A stretch of 64,000 nucleotides of DNA from Oleispira sp964022115 (GCA_964022115.1 CAXIBC010000005.1:1-64000), one strand, 5' to 3'. Counted from the stretch's first letter, positions 31,293-41,060 are shown. Notes: generated by a model from the sequence alone, not told the origin. A program made the numbers and translations.

Positions 31293-32216
31293 ATGAGGGT
31301 ATGTTTTCTGTTGTGCCTGCTATTGCTGAGTCATACGGTCTTTTCTGCAGAGTTATACCGTTATCAGGATGCGGATGGACGCTGGGTATTTGGTGATAAA
31401 AAGTCACTAGGCAGTCAAGCTGATGGCAGTCAGATGGCTGAAAAAATCATCATCTCAGATGCACGAGTCAAAGCCCGCAAACCTATGTTGTTCAAAGAAC
31501 ATGATTCAACGGTTCAGCAGGGTGTTCGCTGGCAGTGGCGTTTAACTAATCCTCTGCCTGTCACCATTCAGCATTGGTTGCTATTAAAAGAAAAGAAACA
31601 ACTTTTAACCTCGGTCATGGCTAAACCTTTTGAAGAGGTGATTTTAAAACCTAGCGATTTTTCTATTGATGATATTCACCAAGTAATAGAGCATGTTTAT
31701 GTCTTAGGTGAGCTGATTGAAAAACCCAGTATGCAAGTTATTCCACCGCCGTTCTTAACCGCAAAGCGCTTTCGAATTAGCCAAGGCTTCAATGGTCAAT
31801 ATAGCCATTCGGGTCAGGGAAACCGCTTTGCGGTTGATCTTGCGATGGCGATTGGTGAATCTGTTACGGCTGTAAGGTCTGGAATTATTGCCGATGCTCG
31901 GGATGATTTTTCTATCGGTGGGGCGGCGGAATATTTTTTAGATAAAGCCAATCATGTCACTGTGATGCATGAAGATGGCAGCTATGCCGTATATGCGCAT
32001 ATTTTATATGGCAGTTTGGAGGTTGAGGTCGGAGACCGTATTGAGCAAGGTCAGGTATTAGCGCGTATAGGTAATACAGGGTATTCGACCGGGCCTCATT
32101 TACATTTTGTTTTGCGCTACAACTCGGGAAAAGGGGGGTATTCTATTCCGTTTAAATTTGAAACGGATAATGGTATTCAAGCGCCTGTAGAAGGACAGTT
32201 TATTCAGTTTAATTGA
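31293..32216 (+). CDS. M23-family peptidase with N-terminal DUF4124-like segment
   Basis: 307 residues. Signal peptide (LLCLLLLSHTVFSA), then LYRYQDADGRWVFGDKK, which resembles the DUF4124 domain of envelope proteins. Residues 160-300 are a LytM/M23 metallopeptidase: YSHSGQGNRFAVDLAM (H and D of the zinc site), YAVYAHILYGSLEVEVGDRIEQGQ and GPHLHFVL (HLH). It should cleave cell-wall peptide bonds or be a regulator of such enzymes. Perfect AAGGAGG precedes the ATG at 31293. It follows the cluster terminator, so it is probably a separate unit. Confidence 0.92.
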   Translation: MRVCFLLCLLLLSHTVFSAELYRYQDADGRWVFGDKKSLGSQADGSQMAEKIIISDARVKARKPMLFKEHDSTVQQGVRWQWRLTNPLPVTIQHWLLLKEKKQLLTSVMAKPFEEVILKPSDFSIDDIHQVIEHVYVLGELIEKPSMQVIPPPFLTAKRFRISQGFNGQYSHSGQGNRFAVDLAMAIGESVTAVRSGIIADARDDFSIGGAAEYFLDKANHVTVMHEDGSYAVYAHILYGSLEVEVGDRIEQGQVLARIGNTGYSTGPHLHFVLRYNSGKGGYSIPFKFETDNGIQAPVEGQFIQFN

Positions 32217-32248
32217 AGTATTTTCAACTCGGCCATCAAGCTGGATGT

Positions 32249-32713
32249 TTAGTAGGTGGCTAAGTCGGCGGCTTCAACCGTCATGCTTTGGGTTGGGGCC
32301 ATGACTTTAGCGGTGCCAAGGACCACAGCTTTACCGTCTTGATTAATAACTTCACAAGATAAGGTTACGATAGGTTTCTCCGTATGTTTCTCGATGGCCG
32401 TTAATACCACGGATAATTGATCGCCAATGCAAACGGGACGTTTAAATTGCAAATCTTGAGAAAGATAAATTGTGCCGGGCCCAGGCAGGTCCATGGCTAA
32501 TGCGGCGGAAATTAAGCCGCCGGTAAACATGCCATGGGCAATACGTTGTTTAAATGGGGTGGTTGCCGCATATTCATGATCTAGGTGCAGCGGATTTAAG
32601 TCACCACTTGCACGAGCAAATAATAATAAATCCTCTTCTGTAACCGTATGCTTACGGTTACAGAAATCGCCGATATTGATGGAATCAAAAGGGCGATTAG
32701 TTATTTGTGACAT
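32249..32713 (-). CDS. MaoC-like (R)-specific enoyl-CoA hydratase
   Basis: 154 residues in a hot-dog fold. The hydratase-2 motif FARASGDLNPLHLDHEYA has the catalytic Asp and His; RIAHGMFTGGLISAALAMDLPGPGTIYLSQ is typical. It would hydrate trans-2-enoyl-CoA to (R)-3-hydroxyacyl-CoA, linking fatty-acid oxidation to other uses such as polyhydroxyalkanoate, but the substrate is not determined. GGAAG precedes the ATG. It is 24 bases after the hydrolase gene in the same direction. Confidence 0.9.
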   Translation of the reverse strand: MSQITNRPFDSINIGDFCNRKHTVTEEDLLLFARASGDLNPLHLDHEYAATTPFKQRIAHGMFTGGLISAALAMDLPGPGTIYLSQDLQFKRPVCIGDQLSVVLTAIEKHTEKPIVTLSCEVINQDGKAVVLGTAKVMAPTQSMTVEAADLATY

Positions 32714-32737
32714 TATACTTCCTTGTTAATGTTTGTA

Positions 32738-33646
32738 TTATTTCAGCTGTTGATTGATCCAGGATTCGATATCTTGATAAACCTGTTGCTTACAAATCTC
32801 GTTCAACATTTCATGACGGCCATCTTTATATAGGTTAATTGTGACATTGTCATGACCCGTTTGTCGTAATTGCTTAGCCAGTGCCGGAATGCCTTTGCCC
32901 ATTCTACCAACGGGGTCTTTATCGCCGCCGAATAAATATAGGGGTAAATCGTGTGGGATTTTAGCGAGTTGTTTTCGGTCACTGATTTCTATTAAGCCGG
33001 TTAATAACTGCTGCCATGTTTCTGGGCTACAAGGAAAACCACAGAGTGGGTCATTGATATATTTGTCGACCTCTTTAGGGTCGCGGCTTAACCAATCGAA
33101 GTCGGTGCGGTTGGGTTTGAAGTGATTATTAAAAGAAGCGAAAGACAGCTTATCCATGGTGAGTGATGGCTTATCTAAACCAATGCGTAGGCTTTCAATC
33201 TTAGCTACGATTCTGCCTGCATAATACATGAAGGGGTGTTGATAGTTGCTGCCGGATAAAATAAGGCCCGCCAAGGATTGGCCATAACGAATGGCAAAGC
33301 CTTGAGCAATAAAAGACCCCATGCTATGGCCAAATAAGAACAGAGGTAGCGTTTTGTCTTCTATTACGGCATCTTGAATACCTTTAATGTCCTCAATAGT
33401 TTTTAGCCAGCCATCTTGGTCTGCGTAATGCCCTAATACTTCGTTTTGTCCATGACCTCTGTGGTTATGACAGATAATATGAAACCCTTGATTCGCCAAT
33501 GATTCAGCAAATGATTGATAGCGATCGATATGCTCTGCCATGCCGTGACAAATATGTATATACGCTTTTGCCTGAGGTGGGGTCCAAGTGCTGACCTTGA
33601 TGCTGCGACCATCTTGAGTTGTGATGGTGGTTGATTCTCTGTTCAT
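32738..33646 (-). CDS. Alpha/beta hydrolase, monoacylglycerol lipase / lysophospholipase-like
   Basis: 302 residues, no signal peptide. The serine-hydrolase parts are HGMAEHIDRY oxyanion region, nucleophile in LFGHSMGSFIAQ, Asp in FGGDKDPVG, His in DGRHEMLNEI. HNHRGHGQNE is the conserved monoacylglycerol lipase type loop. It likely releases fatty acids from glycerolipids, consistent with neighbouring MaoC hydratase and the divergent acyl-CoA ligase FadD. Confidence 0.88.
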   Translation of the reverse strand: MNRESTTITTQDGRSIKVSTWTPPQAKAYIHICHGMAEHIDRYQSFAESLANQGFHIICHNHRGHGQNEVLGHYADQDGWLKTIEDIKGIQDAVIEDKTLPLFLFGHSMGSFIAQGFAIRYGQSLAGLILSGSNYQHPFMYYAGRIVAKIESLRIGLDKPSLTMDKLSFASFNNHFKPNRTDFDWLSRDPKEVDKYINDPLCGFPCSPETWQQLLTGLIEISDRKQLAKIPHDLPLYLFGGDKDPVGRMGKGIPALAKQLRQTGHDNVTINLYKDGRHEMLNEICKQQVYQDIESWINQQLK

Positions 33647-33881
33647 GTATTGACCATTTTTTTTAGAAGTTATCTATCGGTTCTTTTCTAATGCCTAGAT
33701 TACTGCTATTTCACTTATTTTTGTATGTTTTAGCCCTGCTTTTTTGCTCGAACTGGGAAAAACTGGTAGTCTGCTCGCAATATTTTTAAGCAAATTGAGC
33801 TAGGGTTCTCATAAGATTCTAGCTGTTAATGATAAAGACATAGTCAGTATAAATACCGTACAGGCTTAATTGGGAGTTGAT

Positions 33882-35561
33882 ATGAACGAAACATTTTTCC
33901 AGGATAATTATCCTGCGGGACTGACCAAGACAATTGATACAAATAAATATCAGTCAGTGATCGAAGTTTTTAATGGTTTTGTGGCTGAGTATGCGGATAG
34001 ACCGGCTTTTACTTGCCTTGGTCAAACAATGACCTATGCTGAGCTTGAAGCTAAAAGTGCTGATTTTGCAGCCTATCTGCAAAATGAGACTGGCTTAAAA
34101 GCAGGTGATCGTATTGCTGTTCAGCTACCCAATGTTCTTCAGTATCCCATCGTGGTATTTGGTGCAATGCGTGCAGGTATGACGGTGGTTAATACCAACC
34201 CTTTATATACCGAACGTGAAATGGAGCATCAATTTAACGATTCTGGTGCTAAAGCTTTGGTTGTATTGGCGAATATGGCAGCAAAAGCTGAGCGTATTTT
34301 AGCCAATACGTCGATCGAGACGGTTATCGTCACCGAAGTCGGTGATATGCACAAAACGGTTAAGCGCGTATTGATTAACAGCGTATTGAAATATGTTAAA
34401 AAAGAAGTCGAAACGTTCAATATTGCGGGTGCGGTACCTTTGCGTAAGGCGTTAAGTCTAGGTCAGGGTAAGTCCTTTACCACCCCAGAAATGAAACAAG
34501 ATGATGTTGCTGTTCTGCAATATACCGGGGGGACTACCGGTGTAGCAAAAGGCGCTATGCTTACTCATGGCAATCTTATTGCTAATATGTTGCAGTGTCG
34601 TGGGCTATTCTCTATGGCATTGGATCAAGGTCAAGAAACTGCGATTGCACCACTGCCTTTGTATCACATTTACGCTTTTACTGTGCACTGTATGGTATTA
34701 CTGGAAACGGGTAATCATAGCGTATTAATTCCAAACCCACGTGATATTCCTGGTTTTATCAAGGTATTGCAAAATACTAAGTTCTCGTGCTTTGTTGGTT
34801 TAAATACCTTGTTTGTTGCTTTGTGCAATCAGCCACTTTTCAAACAACTCGATTTTAGTGGTCTTAAACTCACCATTTCGGGTGGTATGGCTCTGACTAA
34901 AAGCGCGGCTGATCAATGGAAAGAAGTTACTAAGACTGACATTGCAGAAGGTTTTGGTATGACGGAAACTTCGCCCGTGGTTTCTTTTAACCCTCCGGGT
35001 TACATTAAGCTGGGTACTATTGGTCTTCCTGTTGCTAGTACTAACTGTAAAGTCATTGATGATAATGGTAATGAGCTACCGTTAGGTGAAGCGGGTGAAT
35101 TGTGCGTTAAAGGTCCGCAGGTAATGAAGGGTTATTGGCAGCGTCCGGAAGCGACTGCTGAAACCATTACAACCGATGGTTGGTTAAAAACCGGTGATGT
35201 CGCGGTGATTACTGAAGACGGTTATATGAAAATTGTTGATCGTAAAAAAGATATGATTATCGTTTCAGGCTTCAATGTTTACCCTAACGAAGTTGAAGAT
35301 GAAATCGCTGCTCATCCGGATGTTATTGAAGTAGCCGCAATTGGTGTGCCTGATGATAAAAGCTCTGAAGCAGTTAAGGTTTTTGTTGTTACAAACAATA
35401 AAAACTTAACGGCCGCGGACATTAAAACTTGGGCTCGTGATCGTTTAACGGCTTATAAAATACCTAAGCATGTTGAGTTTCGTGATGAATTGCCAAAAAC
35501 CAACGTTGGTAAGATTTTACGTCGTGAATTGCGTGACGAAGAAATCGCCAAGTCTAACTAA
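33882..35561 (+). CDS. fadD: Long-chain fatty acid-CoA ligase FadD
   Basis: 559 residues from ATG at 33882 (GGGAG seven bases upstream; an in-frame TTG at 33870 is not needed). It activates fatty acids to acyl-CoA via acyl-AMP. The AMP-binding P loop is YTGGTTGVAKGAMLTHGN; the family motif is WLKTGDVAVITEDGYMKIVDRKKDMIIVSGFNVYPNEVED, read here in parts as YLKTGD-like WLKTGD and DRKKDMIIVSGFNVYP. C-terminal Lys in LPKTNVGKILRREL is the adenylation lysine. It is divergent from the hydrolase gene; the 235-bp gap has no convincing operator. Confidence 0.96.
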   Translation: MNETFFQDNYPAGLTKTIDTNKYQSVIEVFNGFVAEYADRPAFTCLGQTMTYAELEAKSADFAAYLQNETGLKAGDRIAVQLPNVLQYPIVVFGAMRAGMTVVNTNPLYTEREMEHQFNDSGAKALVVLANMAAKAERILANTSIETVIVTEVGDMHKTVKRVLINSVLKYVKKEVETFNIAGAVPLRKALSLGQGKSFTTPEMKQDDVAVLQYTGGTTGVAKGAMLTHGNLIANMLQCRGLFSMALDQGQETAIAPLPLYHIYAFTVHCMVLLETGNHSVLIPNPRDIPGFIKVLQNTKFSCFVGLNTLFVALCNQPLFKQLDFSGLKLTISGGMALTKSAADQWKEVTKTDIAEGFGMTETSPVVSFNPPGYIKLGTIGLPVASTNCKVIDDNGNELPLGEAGELCVKGPQVMKGYWQRPEATAETITTDGWLKTGDVAVITEDGYMKIVDRKKDMIIVSGFNVYPNEVEDEIAAHPDVIEVAAIGVPDDKSSEAVKVFVVTNNKNLTAADIKTWARDRLTAYKIPKHVEFRDELPKTNVGKILRRELRDEEIAKSN

Positions 35562-35607
35562 TATTGTCTGCCTAGGCTGAAGCCGAGTTAACAATTTGTT
35601 AGAATAA

Positions 35608-35633
35608 CGCCCCGCTAGTAGCGGGGCGTTTTT
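35608..35633 (+). terminator. Intrinsic terminator after fadD
   Basis: CGCCCCGCT and AGCGGGGCG form a nine-base stem with a three-base loop, followed by TTTTT. Confidence 0.92.
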
Positions 35634-35688
35634 GTTTCTGCCTAAGCGGTTTTTAATCTATTGTAATTAATGAATTATTGGGTTTGAT

Positions 35689-38600
35689 GTGAGTCAGAAT
35701 AACGAGCTTGATCGTCAGGCGCTTAAACAGGCCGTGCAGCAGTGTTTAGCAAAAGATAAATTTCGTTTTAATCGAGATTTGCAAACGATATTTAGTCTAG
35801 TGCAGCAAGGGAAGCCCGTTGATAAAAAATTGGCTAAACTATTAGCGGCTATTGAACGCAGTCAGCGCGCGCTGGCATTACGTCAAACACAGCTAAAGTT
35901 AGATTATCCTGAATCATTGCCTGTTAGCCAAAAGCGTGAAGCGATTTTAACCGCATTACGCGAAAACCAAGTGATTATTATTGCGGGTGAAACTGGCTCT
36001 GGTAAAACGACTCAACTGCCTAAGCTGTGCTTGGAATTAGGTTTGGGTCAAGCAGGTACGATTGCTCATACACAGCCAAGACGCTTAGCCGCAAGATCCG
36101 TTGCCAATCGGATTGCGCAAGAACTTGAAGTGGAAATGGGGCAAGAAGTGGGTTGCCAAGTTCGCTTTAGTGATCAAACATCCGAGCGCACTCGGGTTAA
36201 GTTAATGACCGACGGGATATTATTAGCACAAACCCAGCATGATAAATTCTTGTCAGAGTACGACTGCATTATTATTGATGAAGCTCATGAACGCAGTCTT
36301 AATATTGATTTTCTGCTCGGATTCCTCAAGCAACTTTTGCCCCGTCGCCCAGATCTAAAGGTCGTGATTACCTCAGCTACCATCGATCTTCAGCGCTTTA
36401 GTGATCATTTTGATCAAGCCCCGGTGATCGAAGTATCCGGGCGAACCTTTCCGGTAGAAGATCGCTTCCGGCCACTGGTTCGTGAAAGTGAAGACGATAC
36501 CGATTTGACTCTACAAGAAGGGATTTTACACGGATTACAGGAACTAGCTGAACAAGATCGCATTAACCAACAAGCTGGGGATGTACTGGTATTTTTGCCC
36601 GGTGAGCGTGAAATTCGAGAGTGTGCAGAATATTTACGTAAGGTGATTGTTAATGATCGTAGCTTGCGCAATAGTCAAATTTTACCGCTTTATGCCCGTT
36701 TAAGTGTCAGTGAGCAAGGTAAAATATTTACTGAGTCGGTTGGTCGTAGGATTATTCTTGCAACGAACGTCGCAGAGACGTCTTTAACGGTTCCAGGCAT
36801 TCGTTATGTGATTGATTCGGGTGTGGCGCGCATTAGTCGCTACAGCTATCGTTCAAAAGTGCAGCGTTTACCGATCGAAGCGATTTCTCAAGCCAGTGCA
36901 AACCAACGTCGTGGTCGTTGTGGCCGTGTAGCTGATGGTATTTGCATTCGATTATTCTCAGAAGAAGATTTTCTTTCCCGTCCAGAGTTTACCGAGCCCG
37001 AGATTCAACGTACCAATCTTGCGGCGGTGATCTTACAAATGATTTCACTGAAGTTGGGTGATATTCATCAGTTTCCGTTTGTTGATGCTCCTGATGCACG
37101 CTTTATTAAAGATGGTTTTAACCTGCTACAAGAATTAGAAGCCGTCAGCTCCAGTGGCAAAGAAGCTCGCTTTACCTTGACCGATCTTGGTCGCCAGATG
37201 TCTCGTTTACCGGTGGAACCAAGAATCTCACGGATGCTATTACAAGCTAAAAAACAGCATGCGTTGCGGGAAGTATTAATCATCGCGGCGGCCTTAAGTG
37301 TGCAAGACCCTAGAGAGCGGCCAGCGGATAAAAAACAAGCGGCAGACCAAAAACATAAAGAGCTGGCTCATGAAGAGTCGGACTTTTTATCTTATGTGAA
37401 TCTTTGGGATGCATTTGAAGAGCAAAGGCAAGCGTTAAGCAATTCGCAATTACGCAAGTGGTGTCAAAAACACTTTATTAATTATATGCGAATGCGTGAG
37501 TGGCGAGATATTCATAAGCAACTTAGTATTTTATGTCGAGAAATGGACTTTAAGTTTAATACTGAAGCTGCAAGTTATGAGAACGTACACAAATCGTTAT
37601 TAGCAGGATTGCTAAGCCACATTGCACAGAAAGAAGAGGGGGCTGAATATTTAGGGGCTCGTCAACGTAAGTTGCAGATATTCCCCGCGTCTGGCCTGTA
37701 TAAAAAGCGCCCGAAGTGGATTGTCGCAGCCGAGCTTATGGAGACTTCACGCTTGTATGCGAGAACGGTTGCTAAAATTGATCCTCAGTGGTTGGAACAA
37801 TTAGCGAAACCTTTATTACGCAAAAGTTATTTTGAGCCTCATTGGAGTAAAAAACGCGGGCAGGTGATTGCTTATGAGCAAACCAGCTTGTATGGGTTAA
37901 TAATAAACCCTAAGCGGGCGATTGATTATAGTCGTATTAAAATGGCCGAGGCGCGCAATTTATTTATCCTGCAGGGGTTGGTTGCAAACAACATTGACCT
38001 GAACGCGAAATTTTTTCAGCATAATATTTCTTTGATCGCTGAGCTTGCCGAGCTCGAGGAAAAAACTCGTACTCGCAGTTATGTGGTAGAAGACGCAGTT
38101 GTGGGCCATTTCTACGATGAGCATATTCCTACCGATGTTGCTTCGGTTATCAGTTTGCGGGCTTGGTTGAAAAAAGAGAAAAGTGAAGAAGAAAAACTTT
38201 ATCTCACAAAAGAATATTTATTAAAACAAAGTGAAGACAGTGTTACCGATGCGCTCTATCCGAGTTACTTCAGCTATCAAGGTATAAGCTTTCCATTATC
38301 TTACGCGTTTTCTCCTGGGGCAAAAGATGATGGGGTATCGATGACGGTTCCTGCCTCGGTACTGGGTCAAATATCGGTTGATCAGGCCGATTGGTTAGTC
38401 CCTGGTTTCATTAAAGATAAATGTATTGCCCTGTTAAAAGGCTTAGCCAAACCCATTCGCAAACAGTTGGTGCCTGTGCCGAATACCGTGGATGAATTTT
38501 TGCGTACCGCTCACCCTAATGAGGGTGGATTATTTCCGCAGTTGATTCAATTTTTATACGCGAATTATCGCATTAAAATTGAACTAGAAACGTTAAGGGA

Positions 38601-39624
38601 TATTCCTCTTGATGATCATTTTAAAATGAATTATCAGGTGGTTGATGATGAAAAGATTGTTGGTCAAGGGCGTGACCTTAGTCAGCTTATAGAGCAGTTT
38701 GAAGGGGTTGGGCAAGCTCAAGCAACGGTATTAACGGATAAAGAATTTGATCGTACAGAGATTAAACAATGGGATTTTTCTAGCTTACCTAAGGTCACTG
38801 AGCGTGAGCTGCAAGGTTTAAAAGTTCGCATGTTTCCGATGTTAATCGATCAGCAAAGCCATGTTGATATGACCTTGCACTCTGATGAAGGTATTGCAGA
38901 GTTGTCGACGCGACAAGGGATTATTCGTTTATTGCGCTTATCTTTACCTGGGCTTGATAAAGACTTGCGTAAAGAGCTGCGCTTGCTCGACCCTGTGATG
39001 CCTTATGCTCAAGGTTTAACCTCTAAGCAAGCGCTTTATAATGATGTATTGGATGCGTGTTATAACCTGTGCTTATTAGCGGATGATGATTTGCCTAGAA
39101 GTGAGGAAGAATTTCAACAGTGCTTGGATAAACGCGCAGACTTGCATAAAACCTTGCTTGATATAATCGATTGGTTGAAGCGTATTTTACCCGCGAGACA
39201 TCAGATTTTTAAACAAATGAAGGGTCAAACTACGATTGACCGTGCCTTTGCTTATAGTGATATTAAAGCTCAGCTAGGCGAGTTGTTTGCTGAGCACTTT
39301 ATCGTACAAACTCCATGGCAGTATTTGAAGAATTATCCGCGCTATCTCGATGGCATCTTGTATCGCTTGGATAAGCTGCAGGGGCAATTGCAGCGAGACA
39401 GGTTACGCATTGCTGAAGTCGATGAGCTCGTTCAGCTGCATCAAGCCGCGGTAAAGCAGTTGGGTATACCTTTTTACGCCAACCCTGAGTTGTTGCATTT
39501 TTATTGGTTATTGCAAGAATTGCGGATGTCATTATTTGCTCAGCCCTTGGGAACGAGTGAGCCAGTTTCCAATAAACGATTACGTCAAAAATGGAATGAT
39601 ATCAAGCTTCAGCTGTCTCTATGA
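35689..39624 (+). CDS. hrpA: ATP-dependent RNA helicase HrpA
   Basis: 1311 residues, the usual HrpA length. DEAH-box helicase motifs are visible: I GETGSGKTTQLP, Ia TQPRRLAARSVA, II IIIDEAHERSLNID, III TSATID, V TNVAETSLTVPGIRYVIDSG and VI QRRGRCGRVADG. HA2 and OB-fold regions follow, then the long DUF3418 C terminus. HrpA resolves RNA structures and stalled ribosomes. The start is GTG at 35689, since the frame opens there and the protein begins SQNNELDRQ with normal spacing to the helicase domain. It stands alone between fadD and the RiPP operon. Confidence 0.97.
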   Translation: MSQNNELDRQALKQAVQQCLAKDKFRFNRDLQTIFSLVQQGKPVDKKLAKLLAAIERSQRALALRQTQLKLDYPESLPVSQKREAILTALRENQVIIIAGETGSGKTTQLPKLCLELGLGQAGTIAHTQPRRLAARSVANRIAQELEVEMGQEVGCQVRFSDQTSERTRVKLMTDGILLAQTQHDKFLSEYDCIIIDEAHERSLNIDFLLGFLKQLLPRRPDLKVVITSATIDLQRFSDHFDQAPVIEVSGRTFPVEDRFRPLVRESEDDTDLTLQEGILHGLQELAEQDRINQQAGDVLVFLPGEREIRECAEYLRKVIVNDRSLRNSQILPLYARLSVSEQGKIFTESVGRRIILATNVAETSLTVPGIRYVIDSGVARISRYSYRSKVQRLPIEAISQASANQRRGRCGRVADGICIRLFSEEDFLSRPEFTEPEIQRTNLAAVILQMISLKLGDIHQFPFVDAPDARFIKDGFNLLQELEAVSSSGKEARFTLTDLGRQMSRLPVEPRISRMLLQAKKQHALREVLIIAAALSVQDPRERPADKKQAADQKHKELAHEESDFLSYVNLWDAFEEQRQALSNSQLRKWCQKHFINYMRMREWRDIHKQLSILCREMDFKFNTEAASYENVHKSLLAGLLSHIAQKEEGAEYLGARQRKLQIFPASGLYKKRPKWIVAAELMETSRLYARTVAKIDPQWLEQLAKPLLRKSYFEPHWSKKRGQVIAYEQTSLYGLIINPKRAIDYSRIKMAEARNLFILQGLVANNIDLNAKFFQHNISLIAELAELEEKTRTRSYVVEDAVVGHFYDEHIPTDVASVISLRAWLKKEKSEEEKLYLTKEYLLKQSEDSVTDALYPSYFSYQGISFPLSYAFSPGAKDDGVSMTVPASVLGQISVDQADWLVPGFIKDKCIALLKGLAKPIRKQLVPVPNTVDEFLRTAHPNEGGLFPQLIQFLYANYRIKIELETLRDIPLDDHFKMNYQVVDDEKIVGQGRDLSQLIEQFEGVGQAQATVLTDKEFDRTEIKQWDFSSLPKVTERELQGLKVRMFPMLIDQQSHVDMTLHSDEGIAELSTRQGIIRLLRLSLPGLDKDLRKELRLLDPVMPYAQGLTSKQALYNDVLDACYNLCLLADDDLPRSEEEFQQCLDKRADLHKTLLDIIDWLKRILPARHQIFKQMKGQTTIDRAFAYSDIKAQLGELFAEHFIVQTPWQYLKNYPRYLDGILYRLDKLQGQLQRDRLRIAEVDELVQLHQAAVKQLGIPFYANPELLHFYWLLQELRMSLFAQPLGTSEPVSNKRLRQKWNDIKLQLSL

Positions 39625-39704
39625 GGTTAGATGATTGAAGCTTTCTCTATATTTAGTGAACTTTTTAATGGTACTTTGTACTAACAGAATATAAGGTTGG
39701 ATTG

Positions 39705-39734
39705 CAGGATAATTTATTAGCTTGCACTATCCTG
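39705..39734. promoter_or_regulatory. Inverted repeat upstream of the bufferin operon
   Basis: CAGGATA (39705-39711) and TATCCTG (39728-39734) are inverted with centres 23 bp apart, about two helical turns. TTGCAG (39703) and CACTAT (39726) with a 17-bp spacer overlap it as a poor sigma70-like promoter. A dimeric regulator site is possible; the regulator is not identified. Confidence 0.35.
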
Positions 39735-39765
39735 TAATAACGCATAAAAAATTAAGGACATGGAT

Positions 39766-40167
39766 ATGACAACATCAACAGCAAAACCTCTAGCGACAGT
39801 TTTAGGCGCAGCGTTTGTTACGGCTATGGCTCAAGCACCTGCTACTCAAGCCGCTGAAAACCCTTTTGCGACCACTGAATTACAAATGGGTTATAAGGTT
39901 GCAGCGCATCACGAAGGCAAATGCGGTGAAGGTAAGTGCGGTGGCGATAAAAAAGCCAGTAAAGAAGGCAAATGCGGCGAAGGTAAGTGCGGCGAAGATA
40001 AAAAGTCCGCTCGAGAAGGCAAATGCGGCGAAGGCAAATGCGGTGAAGGTAAGTGCGGCGAAGATAAAAAAGCCAGCAAAGAAGGCAAGTGCGGCGAAGG
40101 TAAGTGTGGTGGTGATAAAAAAGCCAGCAAAGAAGGCAAATGCGGCGAAGGTAAGTGCGGCGCTTAG
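39766..40167 (+). CDS. bufA: Bufferin/HvfA-type RiPP precursor, eleven EGKCG motifs
   Basis: 133 residues from ATG at 39766: AAGGA lies seven bases upstream of it, while the ATG at 39760 is one base away from AAGGA. Residues 1-29 are a Sec signal peptide (ATVLGAAFVTAMAQAPATQA), followed by AENPFATTELQMGYKVAAHH. Residues 50-132 are eleven EGKCG motifs in five clusters (2, 2, 3, 2, 2) separated by (G/E)DKK(A/S)(S/A)(K/R). In known HvfA/bufferin precursors the Cys of EGKCG is converted to oxazolone-thioamide or thiooxazole-type groups by a DUF692 enzyme and binds copper. The protein has no Cys outside the repeats. Neighbours are the enzyme, partner and DoxX genes. Bases are GC-regular and repeats are nearly identical, suggesting recent expansion. 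Confidence 0.93.
   Translation: MTTSTAKPLATVLGAAFVTAMAQAPATQAAENPFATTELQMGYKVAAHHEGKCGEGKCGGDKKASKEGKCGEGKCGEDKKSAREGKCGEGKCGEGKCGEDKKASKEGKCGEGKCGGDKKASKEGKCGEGKCGA
39913..40161 (+). repeat. EGKCG-coding repeat array in the precursor gene
   Basis: Eleven 15-bp EGKCG units and four 21-bp linker units make a composite repeat of about 51-66 bp. Codons vary (AAA/AAG, TGC/TGT, GGT/GGC), so the repeats are not all identical. It is protein coding, not a CRISPR array. Confidence 0.9.
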
Positions 40168-40205
40168 TTTGCTGCATTGCTTTACTATTGAGTTAGGAGA
40201 TCTTA

Positions 40206-41060
40206 ATGCCAAGCTATCCAGTTAGTGGTGCAGGTCTCGGATTAAGACGGGCCCTTTTGGGTCCGTTATTGTCTGTGGGCCCTGAACAGATTGATTTTAT
40301 GGAAGTCGCTCCCGAAAACTGGATAGGTGTCGGTGGTCGTCTTGGAAAGGAATTTCGTCGTTATAGCGAACGCTTTGATTTTTTATGCCATGGATTATCA
40401 TTGTCTATTGGCAGTCCTGACCCGTTGGATATCACTTTTATTCAACAAGTACGTGACTTTATGAAGCTGCATGGCATTAAGGCCTATAGTGAGCACCTGA
40501 GTTACTGCAGCAGTGAAGGGCATATGTATGACCTAATGCCGATTCCTTTTACGGAAGAAGCTGTGCACCATGTGGCGCAAAGGATTAAAACCGTACAAGA
40601 TATTATTGAGCAGCCGCTGATTATTGAGAATGTCTCGGCGTATGCCCAGCCAGGGAAAGAGATGGAAGAAATTGATTTTCTAAAGGCTGTGATTGATGAA
40701 TCTGACTGTCGTTTATTACTTGATGTGAATAATGTTTTTGTAAATAGTACTAATCATGGTTTTGATGCAAAGGCGTATTTAAGCAAAATTCCTACGCATA
40801 AAATTTCTTACCTGCATATTGCTGGGCATTATGAAGAAGCCCATGACCTGTTAGTCGATACCCATGGGGCAGAGGTTAAGCAGGATGTATGGGATTTACT
40901 GGATTTCACCTATCAACAGCATGGGGTGATTCCAACCCTGTTGGAGCGCGACTTTAATATCCCTAGTGTCCCTGAGTTATTGTCGGAAGTCGATGTGATT
41001 AAGCGTCTTCAGCTAAATCATGGTGGCAGCATGGGAGAGTATGATGCTAAGCAAGCCTAA
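40206..41060 (+). CDS. bufB: DUF692 multinuclear iron oxidase (MNIO), bufferin-modifying enzyme
   Basis: 284 residues in a TIM-barrel DUF692/UPF0276 fold. Metal-site signatures are FLCHGLSLSIGSPDPLD, AYSEHLSYCS, IIENVSAYAQP, LLLDVNNVFVNSTNHGFDA, SYLHIAGHYEEAHDLLVDTHGAEV and LLERDFNIP. In the family a cluster of two or three irons oxidises precursor cysteines with O2. It is 38 bases after the precursor gene with AGGAG upstream of the ATG, so the pair is co-expressed. This is the core enzyme of the operon. Confidence 0.95.
   Translation: MPSYPVSGAGLGLRRALLGPLLSVGPEQIDFMEVAPENWIGVGGRLGKEFRRYSERFDFLCHGLSLSIGSPDPLDITFIQQVRDFMKLHGIKAYSEHLSYCSSEGHMYDLMPIPFTEEAVHHVAQRIKTVQDIIEQPLIIENVSAYAQPGKEMEEIDFLKAVIDESDCRLLLDVNNVFVNSTNHGFDAKAYLSKIPTHKISYLHIAGHYEEAHDLLVDTHGAEVKQDVWDLLDFTYQQHGVIPTLLERDFNIPSVPELLSEVDVIKRLQLNHGGSMGEYDAKQA

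Noticed and set aside
33740..33780. FadR-like site (AACTGGTAGTCTGC) before fadD
   Set aside because: Only one half resembles the consensus; the second half does not match, and position relative to a promoter is unclear.
39913..40161. Regular repeats that could be taken for a CRISPR array
   Set aside because: Units are short, in frame, code for EGKCG, and lack unique spacers; the region is inside a precursor gene.
39842..40212. Open frames on the minus strand and in the +2 frame across the precursor gene
   Set aside because: They are by-products of the repeat composition, have no ribosome site and no known fold.
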